A stretch of DNA of 64,000 nt. Source: Micromonospora coerulea. GTDB lineage: Bacteria; Actinomycetota; Actinomycetes; Mycobacteriales; Micromonosporaceae. The stretch lies in the NCBI RefSeq assembly GCF_016598485.1, contig NZ_JAEMUW010000007.1, positions 62,001 to 126,000 on the forward strand, in the 5' to 3' direction. The notes below the pieces were generated by a model. The model was not told the origin of the DNA and made no database searches. It saw nothing but the letters and a program-made list of their open reading frames with translations. This document shows, one piece after another, positions 41,782 to 51,019 of the stretch. Made by a program: the position numbers and the translations under genes. The first letter of the stretch is position 1. Each line of letters starts with the position of its first letter.

Positions 41782-42606
41782 TCAGCCGTTGGCAGACTCG
41801 CTGACTGGTAGCCGCCCGGCCCCGTTTCGGTCGTCCTCGGCGGTGTCGTCCGCCGCGTCGGCGGGGAGCGCCAGCGCGCCGCGCCGACGGCGGCTGAACA
41901 GCCAGCCGAGTGCGGCGCCGCCGCCCAGCCCGACCAGCAGGCCGCTACCCAGCAGAAGGTCGGCGCTCAGGCCGTCGTCGGCGGCGGATCGGGCCGCCGG
42001 GGCCGGGCCGGCCGCGTCAGCCGGTCCCGCGACGGCGGTCCCGGCGTGGGCGTGCCCGCCGGCGTCCGGCACCGGGGGCAGCAGGGCGACCGTCGGCGCG
42101 GGGCGCGCCCCGCCCGGCGGGTCCGCCCACCGCACGACGGTGCCGTCGGCGTACGTCTGGACGAGCTGGAAGGTCAACCGGTCCGTGGCCGGCATCGGGC
42201 CCATCCCGAGCGACAGCCGGGCGGGGCCCGTCGTCGCGTCCGGCATCCGGATCCAGGTGACCGCCTCGGTCACCTGGTTGAGTTCCGGCGCGTGGATGCC
42301 GGCCACCGGCCGGTCCAGGGTGCGGGTCGTGATCCGGGGCGCCCAGCCGGGCACCGACAGCGGGTAGACCTCGCCGACCGGCGCGTCCGCCGGCATCCTC
42401 AGCTCGATGCGGCTGGTGCGGCTGCCGGCCCGTTCCTCGGGCAGCACCACGGCCACCTCGACCGCGTCCCCCTGGTGCACCTGGGCCGGGGAGGTGGTGA
42501 TCGTCACCTCGGCCGCGCGCGCGGGGCCGGGCCAGCCCAGCGTCCCGGCCACCACGGCGGCGCCCAGCGCCACCGCCCGGAACCTGCCCCGACGGGTCAT
42601 CCTCAT
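41782..42606 (-). CDS. YcnI-like (DUF1775) exported protein lacking the N-terminal His
   Basis: 274 residues from ATG 42606, which has GGGGA upstream. Signal peptide with cleavage after PARA, a beta-rich DUF1775 domain ([46 protein letters not shown]), a Pro/Ala linker, one membrane helix ([21 protein letters not shown]) and a basic, then acidic tail, so it is anchored on the outside. YcnI uses a His at the mature N terminus to bind copper; here Ala-Glu stands in that place. The metal role is thus uncertain. The copC/copD genes often nearby are not seen. Confidence 0.78.
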   Translation of the reverse strand: MRMTRRGRFRAVALGAAVVAGTLGWPGPARAAEVTITTSPAQVHQGDAVEVAVVLPEERAGSRTSRIELRMPADAPVGEVYPLSVPGWAPRITTRTLDRPVAGIHAPELNQVTEAVTWIRMPDATTGPARLSLGMGPMPATDRLTFQLVQTYADGTVVRWADPPGGARPAPTVALLPPVPDAGGHAHAGTAVAGPADAAGPAPAARSAADDGLSADLLLGSGLLVGLGGGAALGWLFSRRRRGALALPADAADDTAEDDRNGAGRLPVSESANG

Positions 42607-42760
42607 CGTCGTCCCCATCCGTCTCGATGCGGCCGGCACCGGTTTCCGGCCACACCGGGTAGTTCGGGCGGCGAGCCGGAAAGGTTCAAGGGCCGGCCGA
42701 ACCGGACGCCACCGGTCGGGCCGGACCCGGCGTCGCCGACGGTGCGGACCGGGCGACCGA

Positions 42761-42766
42761 TAGCAT
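42761..42766 (+). promoter_or_regulatory. -10 box upstream of thrS
   Basis: TAGCAT, with a weak -35 (GACGGT, 17-base spacing). The expected transcript has a leader of about 45 bases; I see no T-box. Confidence 0.35.
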
Positions 42767-42819
42767 CGCAGGAGCCGGTCACCCGGCACATCCGATCCGT
42801 ATCGACGACAGGAGTCACC

Positions 42820-44826
42820 GTGTCCGCACCCCGTACCCCCGTCGTGGCCGACCCCGTCGTCGTCGCCGCCGGGACCACGGCGGCCGACTCGGTGGCCGCG
42901 GCCGGGCTGCCCACCACGGGGCCGAAGGCCATCGTGGTGGTCCGCGACCCGCAGGGCCAGCTGCACGACCTGGACTGGACGCCGGCCGAGGAGGTCGCCG
43001 TCGAGCCGGTCGCCCTCGACTCGCCGGACGGCCTCAACGTGCTGCGCCACTCGACCGCGCACGTCCTCGCCCAGGCGGTGCAGGACGTCTTCCCGGAGGC
43101 GAAGCTCGGCATCGGCCCACCGATCGACAACGGCTTCTACTACGACTTCGCCGTCGACAAGCCGTTCCAGCCGGACGACCTGGCCAAGCTCGAGAAGCGG
43201 ATGCAGGAGATCATCAAGTCCGGCCAGCGGTTCCGCCGGCGGCGCTTCCACAGCCTGGACGAGGCGAGGGCCGAGCTGGCCGCCGAGCCGTTCAAGCTGG
43301 AGCTGATCGACGTCAAGGGCGAGGGGCTGGACAGCTCCGAGGTGATGGAGATCGGTGGTGGTGAGCTCACCATCTACGACAACCTCGACGCCAAAGAGGA
43401 CAAGGTCTGCTGGTCGGACCTGTGCCGGGGCCCGCACCTGCCGAACACCCGGCTGATCGGCGCGTTCAAGCTGATGCGCTCGGCCGCCGCCTACTGGCGT
43501 GGGTCCGAGAAGAACCCGCAGCTCCAGCGGGTGTACGGCACCGCCTGGCCGACCCGGGACGAGCTCAAGGCGTACCTGAAGCTCCTCGAAGAGGCCGCCC
43601 GGCGTGACCACCGCAAGCTCGGCGCGGACCTGGACCTGTTCAGCTTCCCCGACGAGATCGGCTCCGGCCTGGCGGTCTTCCACCCCAAGGGCGGCATCAT
43701 CCGCCGGGAGATGGAGAACTACTCCCGCCGCCGGCACGAGGCGGCCGGGTACGAGTTCGTCAACACCCCGCACATCACCAAGGCGCACCTCTTCGAGACC
43801 TCCGGCCACCTGCCGTACTACGCCGACACGATGTTCCCGCCCATGCAGCTGGAGGGCGCGGACTACTACCTCAAGGCGATGAACTGCCCGATGCACAACC
43901 TGATCTTCAGGGCGCGCGGGCGGTCCTACCGGGAGCTGCCGCTGCGGCTGTTCGAGTTCGGCACGGTCTACCGGTACGAGAAGTCCGGCGTGGTGCACGG
44001 CCTGACCCGGGTGCGTGGCCTGACCCAGGACGACTCGCACATCTACTGCACCCGGGAGCAGATGCCCGGTGAGCTCTCCACCCTGCTGACCTTCGTGCTC
44101 GACCTGCTGCGCGACTACGGCCTGGACGACTTCTACCTGGAGCTGTCCACCCGGGACGACTCGCCGAAGTTCATCGGCTCGGACTCCGACTGGGCGGAGG
44201 CCACCCAGGCGCTGCGTACCGCGGCCGAGGCCTCCGGCCTGGACCTGGTGCCGGACCCGGGCGGCGCAGCCTTCTACGGCCCGAAGATCTCGGTGCAGGC
44301 CAAGGACGCCATCGGCCGGACCTGGCAGATGTCGACCATCCAGGTCGACTTCAACCAGCCGGAGCGGTTCGGCCTGGAGTACCAGGCGGCCGACGGCACC
44401 CGGCAGCGGCCGGTGATGATCCACCGGGCGCTCTTCGGCTCGATCGAGCGCTTCTTCGGCGTGCTGACCGAGCACTACGCGGGCGCGTTCCCGGCCTGGC
44501 TGGCCCCGGTGCAGGTGGTGGGCATCCCGATCCGCGAGGACCACACCGACTACCTGCACGGCTTCGTCGCGGCGCTGCGCGCCGAGGGGATCCGGGCCCA
44601 GGTGGACGCCGGTGACGACCGGATGCAGAAGAAGATCCGCACCGCCCAGCAGCAGAAGATCCCGTTCATGGTGATCGCCGGCGACGACGACGTGGCGGCC
44701 GGCACGGTCTCCTTCCGGTACCGGGACGGGTCGCAGCGCAACGGCGTGCCGATGACCCAGGCGGTCGCCCACGTCCTCGACGTGGTCAGCTCCCGGACCA
44801 ACGCGGGGCCGTCCGCCGAGAGCTGA
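42820..44826 (+). CDS. thrS: Threonine-tRNA ligase
   Basis: 668 residues, GTG start behind AGGAG. It charges tRNA-Thr. N-terminal TGS-like part, then the editing domain with [24 protein letters not shown] and [12 protein letters not shown], then the class II core: [47 protein letters not shown] (motif 2 and the zinc Cys), and [36 protein letters not shown] (motif 3). The anticodon-binding domain ends the protein. First gene of the conserved thrS-HIT-pgsA-pimA-pdx-yebC block. A strong hairpin follows the stop. Confidence 0.97.
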   Translation: MSAPRTPVVADPVVVAAGTTAADSVAAAGLPTTGPKAIVVVRDPQGQLHDLDWTPAEEVAVEPVALDSPDGLNVLRHSTAHVLAQAVQDVFPEAKLGIGPPIDNGFYYDFAVDKPFQPDDLAKLEKRMQEIIKSGQRFRRRRFHSLDEARAELAAEPFKLELIDVKGEGLDSSEVMEIGGGELTIYDNLDAKEDKVCWSDLCRGPHLPNTRLIGAFKLMRSAAAYWRGSEKNPQLQRVYGTAWPTRDELKAYLKLLEEAARRDHRKLGADLDLFSFPDEIGSGLAVFHPKGGIIRREMENYSRRRHEAAGYEFVNTPHITKAHLFETSGHLPYYADTMFPPMQLEGADYYLKAMNCPMHNLIFRARGRSYRELPLRLFEFGTVYRYEKSGVVHGLTRVRGLTQDDSHIYCTREQMPGELSTLLTFVLDLLRDYGLDDFYLELSTRDDSPKFIGSDSDWAEATQALRTAAEASGLDLVPDPGGAAFYGPKISVQAKDAIGRTWQMSTIQVDFNQPERFGLEYQAADGTRQRPVMIHRALFGSIERFFGVLTEHYAGAFPAWLAPVQVVGIPIREDHTDYLHGFVAALRAEGIRAQVDAGDDRMQKKIRTAQQQKIPFMVIAGDDDVAAGTVSFRYRDGSQRNGVPMTQAVAHVLDVVSSRTNAGPSAES

Positions 44827-44845
44827 CGCCCCACCCCGACCGACC

Positions 44846-44879
44846 ACGGCGGTGTCCCGGACGTCCGGGACACCGCCGT
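44846..44879. terminator. Hairpin after thrS
   Basis: A perfect 15-bp stem (44846-44860 with 44865-44879) with loop ACGT, directly after thrS. Confidence 0.75.
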
Positions 44880-44939
44880 TGCGCGTCTGCGCCCTCCGTT
44901 CCCACCGGTGCGGACGGGTGCCATCCGGGGCCGTGATCG

Positions 44940-44945
44940 TAGGAT
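44940..44945 (+). promoter_or_regulatory. Leaderless -10 box (TAGGAT) of the HIT gene
   Basis: TAGGAT ends 7 bases before GTG 44953, so the mRNA should start at the first codon. Confidence 0.5.
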
Positions 44946-44952
44946 CGGCGGT

Positions 44953-45513
44953 GTGACTGGGGCGGAACGGCACTTCGACAACGGCACCGACGAGCGGCTG
45001 GCGGACGGTCTGGAGCGGCTCTGGACCCCGCACCGGATGACCTACATCTCCGGGGAGGACCGGCCCGAGGGCGGCTACGACAAGCCGGCCGGCTGCCCAT
45101 TCTGCCTGGCCCCCGGGCTGCCGCCGGAGGTCAGTCTGGTCGTCGCCCGGGGTGCGCACGTCTTCGCGGTGCTCAACCTCTACCCGTACAACCCGGGGCA
45201 CCTGCTGGTCTGCCCGTACCGGCACGTCGCCGACTACACGGAGCTGGACGGGGCGGAGACCGCCGAGCTGGCGACCTTCACCAAGGACGCCATGCGGGTG
45301 GTCCGGCACGTCTCCAACGCGCACGGCTTCAACCTCGGGATGAACCAGGGCGGGGTGGCCGGGGCCGGCATCGCCGCGCACCTGCACCAGCACGTGGTGC
45401 CGCGCTGGGGCGGCGACGCGAACTTCATGCCGGTGATCGGTCGGACGAAGGTCCTGCCGCAGCTGCTCGCCGACACCCGGGACCTGCTCGCCAAGGCCTG
45501 GCCGGCGGCCTGA
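44953..45513 (+). CDS. HIT domain protein
   Basis: 186 residues, GTG start. The histidine triad is HLHQHVVPRW (near residue 138), with the nucleotide-binding NLYPYNPGHLLVCPYRHVADYTEL upstream and a zinc-type Cys pair in GCPFCLA. This branch (AP4A phosphorylase-like/HIT in front of pgsA) is conserved in actinobacteria but has no settled substrate. In other actinomycetes pgsA usually follows directly; here four genes lie between. Confidence 0.92.
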   Translation: MTGAERHFDNGTDERLADGLERLWTPHRMTYISGEDRPEGGYDKPAGCPFCLAPGLPPEVSLVVARGAHVFAVLNLYPYNPGHLLVCPYRHVADYTELDGAETAELATFTKDAMRVVRHVSNAHGFNLGMNQGGVAGAGIAAHLHQHVVPRWGGDANFMPVIGRTKVLPQLLADTRDLLAKAWPAA

Positions 45514-45610
45514 CCGGGGAGCCGGCCCGGGTCCTCCGGACGCGGTCGCCGGCCCGGGCATCGACCTGCCGCCCCGCCATGGTCAACGGAATCATCGCCG
45601 GCGGCCCGGA

Positions 45611-45616
45611 TACGAT
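45611..45616 (+). promoter_or_regulatory. Leaderless -10 box (TACGAT)
   Basis: TACGAT ends 7 bases before ATG 45624 and so chooses this start over the in-frame ATG at 45615, which lies in the box. Confidence 0.5.
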
Positions 45617-45623
45617 GCGCCGC

Positions 45624-46250
45624 ATGGCACTGCTGCACCGGGCGGAACTGCGCCCCACCAAGCTCGAACTCCTGGCGGCGTGGCTGCCGGGCCGGCACTG
45701 GTTCCAGGGACCGGCGGGCGCCGACGTCGTCCGGGTGGCGGGATACCGCTTCGACGACCCGGCCGGCGCGGTGGGGATCGAGACGATGCTCGTCCGGGCC
45801 GGTGACGGGCCGGTCCACCAGGTGCCGCTGACCTACCGCGACGCGCCGCTGGACGGCGCCGACGATTGGCTGGTCGGCACCACCGAGCACTCGGTGCTCG
45901 GCCCCCGCTGGGTGTACGACGCCTGCGGCGACCCGGTCTACGCCGCGGCGCTGGCCGCCGCCATCCTCGCCGGCACCGGCCAGGCGGAGGAGTTCTTCGA
46001 GGTCGACGGGGAACGGCGGTACCGCGAGCCGAGCATGACCCTCACCGGCGGTGGCGCCGCGGACGCCCCGACCGTCGGCGCGATCCGCCGCGTGGTGGAC
46101 GGCGATCCGGCGCTGATCGGTACCGACACCGTCGAGTTGGCGGTGCTCCGCCACCCCGGTGCCGGCGCGGAGCGGGCCGGCGTCCCGCTCCTCGGTGCCT
46201 GGCCGGGGCAGCCCACCCCGCTGCCGCTGGCGTACGCCGTCCCGCGCTGA
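45624..46250 (+). CDS. Stand-alone maltokinase N-terminal cap-like protein
   Basis: 208 residues. The sequence KLELLAAWLPGRHWFQGPAGADVVRVAGYRFDDPAGAVGIETMLVRAGDGPVHQVPLTYRDAPLDGADDWLVGTTEHSVLGPRWVYDA (residues about 12-98, given as location) has the cap-domain pattern of maltokinase Pep2/Mak: GRWF-like, then VPLTYR and W-L-G-T-x-EHSVLG. The kinase domain that normally follows is absent; instead the chain goes on with beta-rich sequence and stops. It may bind a sugar or a partner. Own leaderless promoter. Confidence 0.8.
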   Translation: MALLHRAELRPTKLELLAAWLPGRHWFQGPAGADVVRVAGYRFDDPAGAVGIETMLVRAGDGPVHQVPLTYRDAPLDGADDWLVGTTEHSVLGPRWVYDACGDPVYAAALAAAILAGTGQAEEFFEVDGERRYREPSMTLTGGGAADAPTVGAIRRVVDGDPALIGTDTVELAVLRHPGAGAERAGVPLLGAWPGQPTPLPLAYAVPR

Positions 46251-46314
46251 ACCCGGGCGGCCGGACCGGCCGATGCGCCTCGTCCGGGCCGCCGGTCCGG
46301 GTCCCGGCCGCCCG

Positions 46315-46836
46315 CTACCCGTGGCCGCCGGCCGGGCCCGTCCGGTCCCCGGTGAGCTGCGCCCGCAGGGTCGCCGCCAGCTCCGGCCAGCTCTCCACCC
46401 GGTGCACGCCGGCCAGGTGCGCCGCGTGCGCGGTCACCTCGTCGGGCCGGGGCCGGAACAGATAACGCTGCCCCACGGTGTCCAGGTAGCCGAGCACCTC
46501 CAGGCGGTCGTCCACGAAGTGGGTCAGCCCCAGTCGCGCCGCGATCGGCCCCTTCTCCGGCCGGGTCCGGCAGAAGCGCAACCGCTCCGGCCCGATCCCG
46601 GTCCGCCGGTGGAAGTCGTGGTGCGCCAGCCAGTGCCGGGTCCGCAGCTCCGTCTCCGCGCCGCACTTCGACACCACGTACGCCGCGTCGAAGCGCGGCA
46701 CCAGCTCCGCCAGCGCCTCGAACACCCCCGCCACCGGCGGCGTGCGCAGGTAGTTCGCGCCGAAGAACGAGGTGTCCTCGTCCCCGTCGCTCGGCTCGAT
46801 GATCACGCCGCCGACGTCCACGCCCAGCCGTCGCAT
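46315..46836 (-). CDS. HAD-like hydrolase, short form
   Basis: 173 residues. The start MRRLGVDVGGVIIEPSD holds a HAD-type Asp-x-Gly motif at the end of strand 1, VVSKCG is a possible motif II, and HFVDDRLEVLGYLD carries the acidic motif IV with Lys in RPEKGPIAARLG. It lacks a large cap. These features suit a small phosphatase or a non-catalytic HAD protein. Divergent from the aldo/keto reductase at 46904 with a 67-base gap. Confidence 0.72.
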   Translation of the reverse strand: MRRLGVDVGGVIIEPSDGDEDTSFFGANYLRTPPVAGVFEALAELVPRFDAAYVVSKCGAETELRTRHWLAHHDFHRRTGIGPERLRFCRTRPEKGPIAARLGLTHFVDDRLEVLGYLDTVGQRYLFRPRPDEVTAHAAHLAGVHRVESWPELAATLRAQLTGDRTGPAGGHG

Positions 46837-46903
46837 GCGCTCGATCCTGCACGACGGGTGAGTTTCCTGCCTGCCAGCGCGCGGGAGGTGGCAGGATGCG
46901 CCG

Positions 46904-47962
46904 ATGGCAGTGACCACGCGGACTTTGGGCCGCAGCGGCATCGAGGTCAGCGCGCTCGGCATGGGTTGCTGGGCGATCGGCGGCCCCTGGGCCGAGGGCG
47001 TCCGGCCGCTGGGCTGGGGCGCGGTGGACGACGACGAGTCGGTCCGAGCGGTCCGGCGCGCCCTCGACCTCGGCGTGACCCTCTTCGACACCGCCGACAC
47101 GTACGGGGCGGGGCACGGTGAGCGGGTCCTCGGGCGGGCGCTCGCCGGCCGCCGCGACGAGGCGGTGATCGCCACCAAGTGGGGCTACACCTTCGACGAG
47201 ACGGCCCGGCAGGCGACCGGGGAGGACGCCTCACCGGCGTACCTGCGGCGGGCGGTCACCGACTCGCTGCGCCGCCTCGACACCGACCGGATCGACCTCT
47301 ACCAGCTGCACCTGGGTGACCTGCCGGTGCCGCGGGTCGAGGCGCTCGTCGGCACGTTGGAGGACCTGGTCGCCGACGGGGTGGTCCGGGCGTACGGCTG
47401 GAGCACCGACCGGCCCGACCGGGCGGCGGCCTTCGCCCAGGTCGCCCGGGGCGCCACCGCGGTGCAGCACGGTCTGTCGGTGCTCCGGGACGCGCCGGCC
47501 ATGCTGGCGGTCTGCGACAAGCACGACCTGGCCAGCGTGGCCCGCGGGCCGCTCGGGATGGGGCTGCTGACCGGGAAGTACAGCACCGACTCGACGCTGC
47601 CCCGTGACGACGTGCGCGGCACCGCCCCGAACTGGCTGGAGTGGTTCCGCGGCGGCCGGCCGGCGCCGGAGTGGCTGCGCCGGTTGGCCGCGGTGCGGGG
47701 CGCGCTGACCGCCGACGGCCGGACCCTCGCGCAGGGGGCGCTGGGCTGGCTCTGGGCGCGCAGCGGCCGCACCGTCCCGATCCCCGGCGCCCGTACCGTG
47801 GCCCAGGTCGAGGAGAACGCCGCCGCCCGGCACCGGGGACCGCTCGCCCCCGACCACTTCGCCGAGGTCGAACGCCAGCTGGCGGCGCTGCGCACCGCCG
47901 CCCGCCGCGACGCCGACCGCCCCCACCGGCCGATGCCCCCGGTCCCGGCCGTCCGCCCCTGA
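46904..47962 (+). CDS. Aldo/keto reductase
   Basis: 352 residues. Catalytic Asp and Tyr in TLFDTADTYGAGHGER, Lys in VIATKWGYTFDE, His in LYQLHLGD; the end PIPGARTVAQVEENAAA binds NADP. It resembles the YqkF/Tas-like AKR group. Substrate unknown. CAGGAT 6 bases before the ATG may be a leaderless -10 box. Convergent with the EF-G2 gene. Confidence 0.9.
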   Translation: MAVTTRTLGRSGIEVSALGMGCWAIGGPWAEGVRPLGWGAVDDDESVRAVRRALDLGVTLFDTADTYGAGHGERVLGRALAGRRDEAVIATKWGYTFDETARQATGEDASPAYLRRAVTDSLRRLDTDRIDLYQLHLGDLPVPRVEALVGTLEDLVADGVVRAYGWSTDRPDRAAAFAQVARGATAVQHGLSVLRDAPAMLAVCDKHDLASVARGPLGMGLLTGKYSTDSTLPRDDVRGTAPNWLEWFRGGRPAPEWLRRLAAVRGALTADGRTLAQGALGWLWARSGRTVPIPGARTVAQVEENAAARHRGPLAPDHFAEVERQLAALRTAARRDADRPHRPMPPVPAVRP

Positions 47963-47983
47963 CGGGAGTGGTCGGAGCCCTGG

Positions 47984-50146
47984 TCAGGGGTGGGTGGCGT
48001 GTTCCTTGCGGGCCTGGTCGACCAGGTGGGCGGGCATGGGGTCGTAGCGGGCGAACTCGCGGCGGAAGGTGCCGGTGCCGGCGGTCATCGAGCGCAGCTC
48101 CACCGCGTAGCGGACCAGCTCGGTGGCGGGCACCTCGGCCCGGACCAGGGTGCGGCCCTCGGCGTCCGCGTCGGGCTCGGTGCCGAGCACCCGGCCACGC
48201 CGGCCGGAGAGGTCACCCAGCACCGCGCCGACCGAGGAGTCGGGCACCCGGATGGTCACCTCGTCGACCGGCTCCAACAGCGCCGGCTGCCCCTTCTCGG
48301 CGGCGTCGCGCAGGGCGAGGGCGCCGGCGGTCTGGAACGCCGCGTCGGAGGAGTCGACGCTGTGCGCCTTGCCGTCGAAGAGGGTCACCCGCAGGTCCAC
48401 CACCGGGAACCCGGCGACCAGGCCGCGTTCCATCTGCGCCCGGACGCCCTTCTCCACCGACGGGATGTAGTTGTGCGGGACGGCCCCGCCGACCACCTTG
48501 TCGACGAACTCGAAGCCGGCGCCCCGGGGCAGCGGCGCCACCTCGATGTCGCAGACCGCGTACTGGCCGTGCCCGCCGGACTGCTTGACGTGCCGGCCGT
48601 GGCCCCGGGCGCCGGCGGTCAGCGTCTCGCGCAGCGCCACCCGCACCGGCTCGGTCTCCAACTCGACGCCGCCCGCGCGCAGCCGGTCCAGCACCACGTC
48701 GGCGTGCGCCTCGCCCATGCACCAGAGCACCAGCTGGTGGGTCTCGGCGTTGCGCTCCAGCCGCAGCGTCGGGTCGCCGGCGACCAGCCGGGCCAGGTTC
48801 CGGGCCAGCGCGTCCTCGTCGGCCCGGCTCTTCGCCACGATCGCCACCGGCAGCAGCGGCTCGGGCATCTCCCAGGGCGCGATGAGCAGCGGCTCCTCCT
48901 TGGCGGAGATGGTGTCGCCGGTCTCCGCGCTGCCCGACTTGGTCAGCGCGCAGAGGTCGCCGGCGACGCACGCGGTGACCTCGCGCAGCTGGGCGCCGAG
49001 CGGGCTGTAGATGTGCCCGACCCGCTCGTCGGCGTCGTGATCCGGGTGCCCCCGCTCGGCCATCCCGTGCCCGGAGACGTGCACCACCTGGTCGGGGCGG
49101 AGCGTGCCGGAGAAGACCCGGACCAGGGACACCCGCCCGACGTGCCGGTCGACGGTGGTCTTGACCACCTCGGCGACCAGTGGACCGTCCGGGTCGCAGG
49201 TCAGCGGCGGTCGGGGCGAGCCGTCCACCCCGGTGACCGCCGGCAGCTCGTGCTCCAGCGGCGACGGGAACGCCGCCACCAGCCCGTCGAGCAGCGCGTC
49301 CAGCCCGACCCCGGTCTCCGCGCAGACCGGCACCACCGGGTAGAAGTGCCCCCGGACGACCGCCTTCTCCAGGTCGGTGATGAGCACCTCGGTGTCGATC
49401 TCCTCGCCGCCGAGGTAGCGGTCCATCAGGGTCTCGTCCTCGCTCTCCGCGATGATCCCCTCGATCAGCTCGTTGCGGGACTCCACGATCGCCGGCAGGT
49501 GCTCCGGGTCCGGCTCGCGCACCGCCGCCGGCAGCCCGGCGGTGTAGTCGAAGACCCGGCGGGTGATCAGCCCGAGCAGGCCGACGACGGACACCCCGTC
49601 GTCGCCGAGCATCGGCAGGTACAGCGGGAGCACGTTGTCGCCGAAGACCCGCTGGCAGAGCGCCACCGCCTCGTCGAAGTCGGCGCGCGGGTGATCCAGC
49701 CGGGTCACCGCGACCGCGCGCGGCATGTCCACCGCCGCGCACTCCTCCCACAGGGCGGCGGTGGCCGCGTCCATGCCGTCGACGGCGGAGACCACGAAGA
49801 GCGCCGCGTCGGCGGCGCGCAGACCGGCCCGCAGCTCGCCGACGAAGTCCCCGTACCCGGGGGTGTCCAGGAGGTTGACCTTGACATCGCGGTGCATCAG
49901 TGGGGCACACGCCAGGCTCACCGAGCGCTGCTGGCGGACCGCTGCCGGGTCGTGGTCGCAGACGGTGGTGCCGTCGGTGACGGTGCCGGCGCGACCGATC
50001 GTGCCGCTCGCCGCGAGCAGCGCCTCGACCAGGGTGGTCTTGCCCGCGCCGGAGTGCCCCACGAGCACCACGTTGCGAACCCTGGCGGGCTCGGTCACCA
50101 CCGGCACGCCGCCGGTGACACCCTTCTCCTGATTTTTCTGCGCCAT
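47984..50146 (-). CDS. fusA2: Elongation factor G-like protein (EF-G2)
   Basis: 720 residues, ATG with GGAGGTG upstream. Walker A GHSGAGKTTLVEAL (near 30), G2/G3 with LLDTPGYGDFVGE, but the guanine-specificity motif NKxD is replaced by TRLD in AVAVTRLDHPRADF. EF-G domains II to V follow (VKQSGGHGQYAVCDIEV is domain IV, DLRVTLFDGKAHSVDSSDAAFQ further on). This is the second EF-G of actinobacteria; the studied mycobacterial one binds GTP but does not replace EF-G. Probably a translation accessory factor. Confidence 0.9.
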   Translation of the reverse strand: MAQKNQEKGVTGGVPVVTEPARVRNVVLVGHSGAGKTTLVEALLAASGTIGRAGTVTDGTTVCDHDPAAVRQQRSVSLACAPLMHRDVKVNLLDTPGYGDFVGELRAGLRAADAALFVVSAVDGMDAATAALWEECAAVDMPRAVAVTRLDHPRADFDEAVALCQRVFGDNVLPLYLPMLGDDGVSVVGLLGLITRRVFDYTAGLPAAVREPDPEHLPAIVESRNELIEGIIAESEDETLMDRYLGGEEIDTEVLITDLEKAVVRGHFYPVVPVCAETGVGLDALLDGLVAAFPSPLEHELPAVTGVDGSPRPPLTCDPDGPLVAEVVKTTVDRHVGRVSLVRVFSGTLRPDQVVHVSGHGMAERGHPDHDADERVGHIYSPLGAQLREVTACVAGDLCALTKSGSAETGDTISAKEEPLLIAPWEMPEPLLPVAIVAKSRADEDALARNLARLVAGDPTLRLERNAETHQLVLWCMGEAHADVVLDRLRAGGVELETEPVRVALRETLTAGARGHGRHVKQSGGHGQYAVCDIEVAPLPRGAGFEFVDKVVGGAVPHNYIPSVEKGVRAQMERGLVAGFPVVDLRVTLFDGKAHSVDSSDAAFQTAGALALRDAAEKGQPALLEPVDEVTIRVPDSSVGAVLGDLSGRRGRVLGTEPDADAEGRTLVRAEVPATELVRYAVELRSMTAGTGTFRREFARYDPMPAHLVDQARKEHATHP

Positions 50147-50383
50147 CGCGGCGCACCTCCCTCAGCCGGTGGTGGTGGCGACCGCCGCGCGCGACGGGGA
50201 AGCGGGCCCGAACGGGTGCCGCGGCGATATCCTCCGGTGGTCTCCTGGACGACGGGTACTCAACGGGCGGGTCGGTGAGCTCGCTCACCTCCCATACCCG
50301 ATCTCACACCCGTCATGGACCCGACACAAGACTCCGTCGGGCGGGTCGGACGACCGGCCGTATCGCCGCACGCCGCGGGCCGT

Positions 50384-50389
50384 TATCGT
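50384..50389 (+). promoter_or_regulatory. -10 box (TATCGT) of pgsA
   Basis: TATCGT ends 9 bases before ATG 50399, giving a leader of at most two or three bases. It would drive pgsA-acyltransferase. Confidence 0.4.
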
Positions 50390-50398
50390 GGGACCGCC

Positions 50399-51019
50399 AT
50401 GGCGAAGATCTTCCAAGTGACGGCCCGCGCGGGGATGACCCGCGTCGTGGAGCCGATCGCGCGCGGCCTGCTCCGCGCCGGCGTGTCCCCCAACGCGGTC
50501 ACCGTGACCGGCACCCTCGGCGTGCTCGTCGGCGCCCTCGGCTTCGGCGCCCGCGGCCAGCTGGTCGCCGGCGCGCTGATCGTGACGTTCTTCGCGCTCA
50601 CCGACCTGCTCGACGGGACGATGGCCCGGATGGGCGGCGGGTCCACCCGGTTCGGGGCGTTTCTCGACTCGAGCATGGACCGGATCGCCGACAGCGCCGT
50701 GTTCGGCGCGGTCGCGTACTGGCTGGCCACGCAGGGTGACCACGCCGGGACGGCCGCCGCGCTGATCTGCCTGGCCGCCGGCGCGCTGGTCTCCTACGTG
50801 AAGGCCCGCGCGGAGGGGCTCGGGATGACCGCCAACGTGGGCGTGGCCGAGCGCACCGAGCGGCTGTTGATCGTCGGGGTGGGCGGGCTGCTCACCGGCA
50901 TCGGCGTGCCGCTGGCCCTGGAGATCGCGCTGTGGCTGCTGGCCGCCGTCTCGATCTTCACGGTCGGGCAGCGGATGGCCCACGTGTACCGGCAGGCCCA
51001 GCGGATCGGCCAGGAGTGA
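50399..51019 (+). CDS. pgsA: Phosphatidylinositol phosphate synthase (CDP-alcohol phosphatidyltransferase)
   Basis: 206 residues. The family motif is complete: D69, D72-G73, A76-R77, G86, D90 and D94 in DLLDGTMARMGGGSTRFGAFLDSSMDRIAD. Four to six membrane helices surround it. By family and position (just before the PIM acyltransferase and PimA) it joins CDP-diacylglycerol to inositol 3-phosphate, giving PI phosphate, the base of phosphatidylinositol mannosides. The acyltransferase start overlaps its stop (GTGA). Confidence 0.93.
   Translation: MAKIFQVTARAGMTRVVEPIARGLLRAGVSPNAVTVTGTLGVLVGALGFGARGQLVAGALIVTFFALTDLLDGTMARMGGGSTRFGAFLDSSMDRIADSAVFGAVAYWLATQGDHAGTAAALICLAAGALVSYVKARAEGLGMTANVGVAERTERLLIVGVGGLLTGIGVPLALEIALWLLAAVSIFTVGQRMAHVYRQAQRIGQE

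Noticed and set aside
42607..45561. Very long minus-strand frame running on from the YcnI-like gene
   Set aside because: It lies antisense to thrS and the HIT gene and has no domain; only its last 274 codons are a real gene.
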